64,000 nt of DNA. It comes from Natronomonas halophila (lineage in GTDB: Archaea; Halobacteriota; Halobacteria; Halobacteriales; Haloarculaceae). Position 1 is the first letter of the stretch. Every line of letters starts with the position of its first letter. The notes under the pieces were generated by a model, which saw nothing but the letters and a program-made list of their open reading frames with translations, did no database searches and had not been told where the DNA came from. The stretch covers positions 1,550,001 through 1,614,000 of the forward strand of contig NZ_CP058334.1 of assembly GCF_013391085.1 (NCBI RefSeq), given 5' to 3'. The translations under genes and the position numbers were made by a program. Shown here piece after piece: positions 59,202-64,000 of this stretch.

Positions 59202-62200
59202 ATGCCCCGGATTGGACTCTACACCGCGACCGAAAACGAACTGGGCGCTCTGCAGCGCGCCGCCGACAAGGTCGATTCGGACCTCGTCGTCCGCTCGGAG
59301 AGCGACCTCGACGAACCCGATGACGTCGAGGCGTTCTGCGACGAACTAGCCGACTGCGACGTCGTCGTCTTGTGGCTCCACGGCGCCGAGGACTCGATGC
59401 CGGGCTACGACCGGGCCATCGACCGCTGTTACGACGCCGGCGTCCCCGTCGTCGTGAAGGCGACCGGCGACGCCTTCGCCATCGAGGATACGACCGTCCC
59501 GGGCAGCGTCCGGGATACCGTCTGCGAGTACCTCGAAAAAGGCGGGAGCGCGAACCTCGCCAACGCCGTCCGGTACCTCGCCGACCGCTTTACGACCGTC
59601 GACCGCGAGTACGACGCCCCCGTCGACCTGCCGACCGAAGGCGTCTACCACCCAGACCACCCCGGCGCATCTTACGAGGAACTGCGCGCGACGCTGGACC
59701 CCGACCGGCCGACCGTCGCCGTCTGGTTCTACGAATCCCACTGGACCCACGAGAACACCCGCTACGTCGATTCGCTGGTGCGGGCCATCGAGGCGGAGGG
59801 TGCCGACGCCCTACCCGTCTTCTGTAACCCCGTCACCGACAGCGACGAGCAGGAAGACGCCGAGTGGGTCGTCGACAACTGGCTCACCTCCGAGGACGGC
59901 GACCCCCTCGTGGACGCCGTCTGCTCGTCGTTCATGTTCTCGCTGTCGATGTCCGAGCGCGGCCGCGATGCCAGCGACGAAGGCTCCGACGCCGAGGAAG
60001 TCTTCCTCAAGCGCCTCGGCGTCCCTGTCATCCAGACGGTGACGACGATGCGCTCGCGGTCGCGCTACCAGTCCAGCGACACGGGCGTCATGGGCTTCGA
60101 ACTCGCCCTTTCCGTCGCGTTGCCGGAGTTCGACGGCAACGTCATCACCCACCCCATCTCGGGCAAGGAACGCACCGACGACGAAGCGGGCATCGGCAGC
60201 GCGCCGAAACAGCACTTCCCCATCGAGGACCGCGTCGACCACGCCGCCTCGCTGGTCGTCAACTGGGCGAACCTGCGATATACGCCCAACGACGAGAAGA
60301 ACGTCGCCGTCGTCCTCCACAACTACCCGCCGAGCGACGACGGCATCGGGACTGCCTTCGGCCTCGACTCGCCGGAGTCGACGGTCAACCTGCTCGATGA
60401 ACTGCGCGCGCGGGACTACGATTTGGGAGGGCAATTCCCCGACTCGGGTCAGGAGCTTATCGAGACGCTCACCTCACAACTCACGCTGGACGACCGCTGG
60501 GTCGCCCCCGAGGACGTTCGGGACCGCTCGGTGGACGTTGTCTCGTCCGAGCAGTACGACGAGTGGTGGGCCGAGGCGGACCCCGACTTCCGCGAGAACG
60601 TCGTCAAGGAGTGGGGCGAGGCGCCGGACCGACCCTTCGCCATCCCTGGCGCGGAGTTCGGCAACGTCCTCGTGACCGTCCAGCCCCCGCGTGGGTTCGG
60701 TATGGACCCCTCGAAGGTATACCACGACTCGGACCTCCAGCCGCCGCACGACTACTACGCCTTCTACGCGTGGCTCCGCAACGACTTCGACGCCGACGCC
60801 GTCGTCCATCTCGGTACCCACGGCTCCTTGGAGTGGCTTCCGGGCAAGACGGTTGGCCTCGACGGCGAGTCCGCACCCGACGCGCTCGTCTCCGACCTGC
60901 CGAACGTCTACCCCTACATCATCAACAACCCCGGCGAGGGCACGCAGGCGAAACGCCGCTCCTACGCCGCCATCGTCGACTACCTCACGCCGCCGATGGC
61001 CAACGCCGGAACCTACGACGAACTCGCGGAACTCGAAGAGTTGGCCGACCAGTACCGCGAGGCCGGCAGCGAGGCCGGTGAGACGGTCGAACGCCTCCTC
61101 CGGGAGGCGGTCGACGAACTCGACCTCGCGGTCGAACTCGGAATCGCGGGCGACATCGACGAGAAAGCCGACGTACGCGGGCCCGAGGAAGCCGGCACAA
61201 GCCTTGCCGAGGGTGAGGTTTCAGGCGATGTAATCGGCGTCGACGAACTCGTCGAGCGCGTCCACGCCTACCTGACCGACGTGAAATCGACTCAGATTCG
61301 GATGGGGCTGCACACGATGAGCGAACCCCCCGAAGACGACTCCCTCGTGGAATACCTCGTCGCGCTCACCCGCCTCGAAAACCCCGGTGCGCCATCCCTC
61401 CGCGAGAGCGTCGCAGGCGTGCTGGGTGTCGACTACCAGACGATGCTCGATTCGCCCGGCGAGTACGACGAGACGCTCGGCATGACCTACTCGCAGGCCG
61501 CCGACGCGGTCCACGAGAAGAGCGTCGAACTGGTCGAGACGCTCGCCGAGTACGATTTCGACGTGCCCGAATCCAACGTCGATGCCGGCCCCGACGACGA
61601 AGTGAACATGAACCTGCTCGTCGTCGACATCGACCCGCTCGGCGACGCCCGCGTGCAGGGCGGCGCCCACGACGACCTCCGGGAGGTGCTGGCCTACATC
61701 TGCGAGGAGGCCGCCCCGAGCGTGCTGGAAGCAGAGGAGGAGATTCCACAGACCGTCGACGCGCTCAATGGCGAATACGTCCCGCCGGGCGGAAGCGGCG
61801 CGCCGACCCGCGGCGGCGTTGACCTGCTGCCGACGGGCCGGAACTTCTACACGCTGGACCCCCGGAAAGTGCCCGCCAAATCGGCGTGGGAGGTCGGCCG
61901 TGAGGTGGCCGACGGCACACTCGAACACCATCACGACGAACACGGCGAGTATCCCGAGGAAATCGGCGTCGTGGCGTGGGGGACGCCCACCGTTCGAACC
62001 CGTGGCGAGACCATCGCGCAGGTGCTCGCGCTGATGGGCATCGAACCGGTCTGGACCGACGCCGGCCGCATCGACGACGTGGAGCCGATTCCGCTCGACG
62101 AACTGGGACGGCCCCGCGTCGACGCGACGACCCGCGTCTCGGGGCTGTTCCGCGACGCCTTCCCGCAGGCGGCGGGTGTCATCCACGACGCCGTCGATGC

Positions 62201-63092
62201 CGTCGTCGACCTCGACGAGTCCCACGAGGAGAACTTCGTCAAGAAACACGTCGAGGAGGAAGCCGAGGAACTGGAAGAAGAGGGTATGGACCCCGAGGAG
62301 GCCCGCGACGCAGCGATGCCGCGAGTCTTCACCACGCGTCCGGGCGGCTACGGCGCCGGCACGAACAAGGCCGTCGACGAGGGGAACTGGGAGGACCGCT
62401 CCGATTTAGCGGAGGTCTACGTCCAGTGGGGCGGCTACGCGATGGGTTCGCGCGGCCGCGTGAGCGAGGACCACGACGGCTTCCGCCGGCGCCTCGGCAG
62501 CGTCGACGCGACGGTCAAAATCGAGGACACGATGGAACAGGACGAGTTCGACTCCTCGGACTGGTATGCCTTCCACGGCGGCTTCATCACCGCCGTCTCC
62601 GAAGTATCGGGCGAAGAACCCGCCTCCTACGTCGGCGACTCCTCGGACCCGGACAACATCGACGTCTACACGAACGAGGAGAAGGTCCGCAAGGCGATGC
62701 GCGCCCGCGTGCTCAACCCCGAATGGCTCGATTCGATGGAAGAGCACGGCTACAAGGGCGCCGGCGACCTCTCCCAGACGGTCGACGTGACGCTCGGGTG
62801 GGACGCCACCACCGACGTCGTCAGCGACACGCTCTGGAACGAGGTGGCCGAGAAGTACGCCTTCGACGAGGACCGCCAGGAGTGGATGCGCGACGTGAAC
62901 CCGTGGGCGCTGGAATCCATCACGGACACCCTGCTGGAAGCCATCGAGCGGGACTTCTGGGACGCCGACGATGAAACCGAGGAACGGCTGCAGGACCTCA
63001 ACCTGCGCGTGGATGGGGACCTGGAGGAACGAGCGACGGATGCTGGTCGTGGCGACGGCCACTCCACGGAGGTGGCCAGCGATGACGACTAA
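59202..63092 (+). CDS. cobN: Cobaltochelatase large subunit CobN
   Basis: 1296 residues from ATG 59202 ([18 protein letters not shown]). The CobN/BchH family is recognised by [105 protein letters not shown] and [10 protein letters not shown]. It binds hydrogenobyrinate or sirohydrochlorin-type substrate and cobalt, with ChlID as motor. Length is in the usual range (about 1250-1350). Its stop lies within the cbiC start by 11 bases, so the two are coupled. Confidence 0.95.
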   Translation: [1296 protein letters not shown]

Positions 63093-63771
63093 CCCAGACT
63101 TCGAGGAGTACGCCGACCTCGGCGCGACTACCTCGGACGCCATGGAAATCGCCGAAACGAGCATGGACCGCGTCCACGAAATCGTCCCACAGGAGACGCT
63201 GGCCGACCGGGTCCGCGCGAAGTCGGTCCACGCAACCGGCGACCCCGAGTTCCAGCACCTGATGCGGTTTACCGGCGCCGACGAATCCGAGCCGCTCCGG
63301 GCCGGCGCGCAGGCAGTCCTCGACGAACAGCCCATCGTCACCGACATCACGATGGTCAAATCCGGCATCACGGGCCGCGGCCACGATTGTGAGGTCAAGA
63401 AGGCCATCGGCAACGGCGCGGAACTGGCCGCCGAGACGGGGATGACCCGGACCGCTGCCTCAGTGCTGGAACTCGACAAGGAGGGCATCTACGACGGTGC
63501 CATCGCGGCCGTCGGCAACGCGCCGACCGCGGCCCTCGCGCTGGCGGACTGCATCGAGCAGGGTACCCGCCCGGCCGTCATCGTCGGGACGCCCGTGGGG
63601 TTCGTGAAGGCCGCCAAGAGCCGAAAACGGCTCCGAGAGGTCTGCGAGGAACACGGCGTGCCGGCCATCACGAACGTCGGCCGACGCGGCGGCAGCGGCC
63701 TCGCCGCCGGCCTGACGAACGAACTGGTCCACGTGGCGAGTGATGTTAGAGATGGTGAGGTCGAACTGTGA
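63082..63771 (+). CDS. cbiC: Cobalt-precorrin-8 methylmutase
   Basis: 229 residues from ATG 63082, overlapping the cobN end and preceded by GGAGGTGGCCAGCG. The catalytic histidine is in VHATGDPEF (His50). Other blocks: IVTDITMVKSGI (about 95-106) and VVNAPTAALA-like GNAPTAALALADCIEQG (about 156-172), PVGFVKAAKSRK. It moves the methyl group from C11 to C12 of the corrin ring. Next step after ring contraction in cobalamin synthesis. Its stop overlaps the next start by GTGA. Confidence 0.95.
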   Translation: MTTNPDFEEYADLGATTSDAMEIAETSMDRVHEIVPQETLADRVRAKSVHATGDPEFQHLMRFTGADESEPLRAGAQAVLDEQPIVTDITMVKSGITGRGHDCEVKKAIGNGAELAAETGMTRTAASVLELDKEGIYDGAIAAVGNAPTAALALADCIEQGTRPAVIVGTPVGFVKAAKSRKRLREVCEEHGVPAITNVGRRGGSGLAAGLTNELVHVASDVRDGEVEL

Positions 63772-64000
63772 CGGAACCGGTCGACTTCCCCGAGGAACCC
63801 GCCGAGCTCGCGGCCAGCGCACCCGAAACACGGGGCGACGAGCCAGTCTACGCGGTCGGCATCGGCCCCGGCAACACCGAGTTCCTCACTCGCCGCGGCG
63901 CCCGCGCAATCGGGGAGGCCGACGTCGTCGTCGGCTTCGAGACGGTCGTGGATTTCGTCCGCGAGGAAATCGACGGCGAGGTGCTGACCTGCGGCTACCG
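63768..64000 (+). CDS. cbiE: Cobalt-precorrin-7 C5-methyltransferase, N-terminal part (cut by window end)
   Basis: The first 77 residues are visible, from GTG 63768 (MTEPVDFPEEPAELAASAP), with SAM-methyltransferase opening YAVGIGPGNTEFLTRRGARAIGEADVVVG at about 28-56. The GIGPG-T loop and ADVVVG strand mark the precorrin methyltransferase group; the short extra N-terminus before YAVGIGPG and the position after cbiC favour CbiE. CbiH or another member remains possible because the discriminating C-terminal part is outside the window. Translationally coupled to cbiC (GTGA). Confidence 0.75.
   Translation, partial: MTEPVDFPEEPAELAASAPETRGDEPVYAVGIGPGNTEFLTRRGARAIGEADVVVGFETVVDFVREEIDGEVLTCGY

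Overview
This 64-kb, GC-rich window comes from a halophilic archaeon (class Halobacteria); the genus cannot be fixed from the sequence. The proteins are strongly acidic, most promoters show a TTTAWA-type box about 25-30 nt upstream of the start codon with almost no 5' leader, and several family types are haloarchaeal (PGF-CTERM surface proteins, HVO_0416-type zinc finger, LysW-dependent arginine synthesis, Sec61-beta, fused ChlI/ChlD cobaltochelatase). Nearly all DNA is coding, and genes within operons overlap by ATGA, GTGA or TGATG. I saw no rRNA, tRNA, CRISPR array, insertion sequence or prophage.

Layout. 1-8.5 kb (minus strand): a complete arginine gene set, argG-argH, then lysW-argX-argC-argB-argD-argE-argF, with argF cut by the window edge. 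It builds arginine on the carrier protein LysW. 8.6-11.5 kb: three exported proteins, two of them paralogues. 11.5-25 kb: a mixed housekeeping block (RNA phosphodiesterase, HNH nuclease plus XPD-type helicase, Sec61-beta, thioredoxin, esterase, zinc finger, UvrD-type helicase, membrane proteins, GGR-like reductase, thioesterase, TRIC-like channel, BCP peroxiredoxin, SDR). 25-28.5 kb: membrane-bound hydrolase family protein, S66 peptidase, iron-sulfur photolyase. 28.5-32.3 kb: three PGF-CTERM surface proteins, two of them tandem duplicates. 32.4-34.5 kb: a TetR-MATE efflux operon with a 16-bp palindromic operator. 34.7-38.3 kb: PfkB sugar kinase, gamma-glutamyltransferase, HtpX. 38.4-43.3 kb: a 1050-residue Tat-exported subtilase with large insertions, divergent from a membrane-spanning winged-helix regulator. 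43.3-48.2 kb: AI-2E-type permease and a thiamine/iron-type ABC importer. 48.2-55.8 kb: leuS, zinc-ribbon protein, cspA, two single-N-terminal-Cys peroxiredoxins, uvrB. 55.8-64 kb: cobalt uptake (CbtBA), cobaltochelatase (ChlID, CobN) and corrin-ring enzymes (CbiC, CbiE, the latter cut by the window end).

Most interesting signals: (i) a 27-codon leader ORF upstream of argG with four of its last seven codons for arginine and its stop codon inside the loop of a GC-rich hairpin, which looks like an attenuation leader; (ii) a shared dyad, TTGTkCT(n)ACAAGTG, in front of both cobalt/cobalamin transcription starts, a candidate operator; (iii) a family of 3'-end elements in which a conserved CACTTTTTGCA / GGCAAAA(A)C...GTGAAAA pair encloses a variable number of perfect GC hairpins; (iv) a perfect 13-bp palindrome inserted at the start of argX that creates a translationally coupled 20-codon ORF; (v) the subtilase/membrane-regulator pair.
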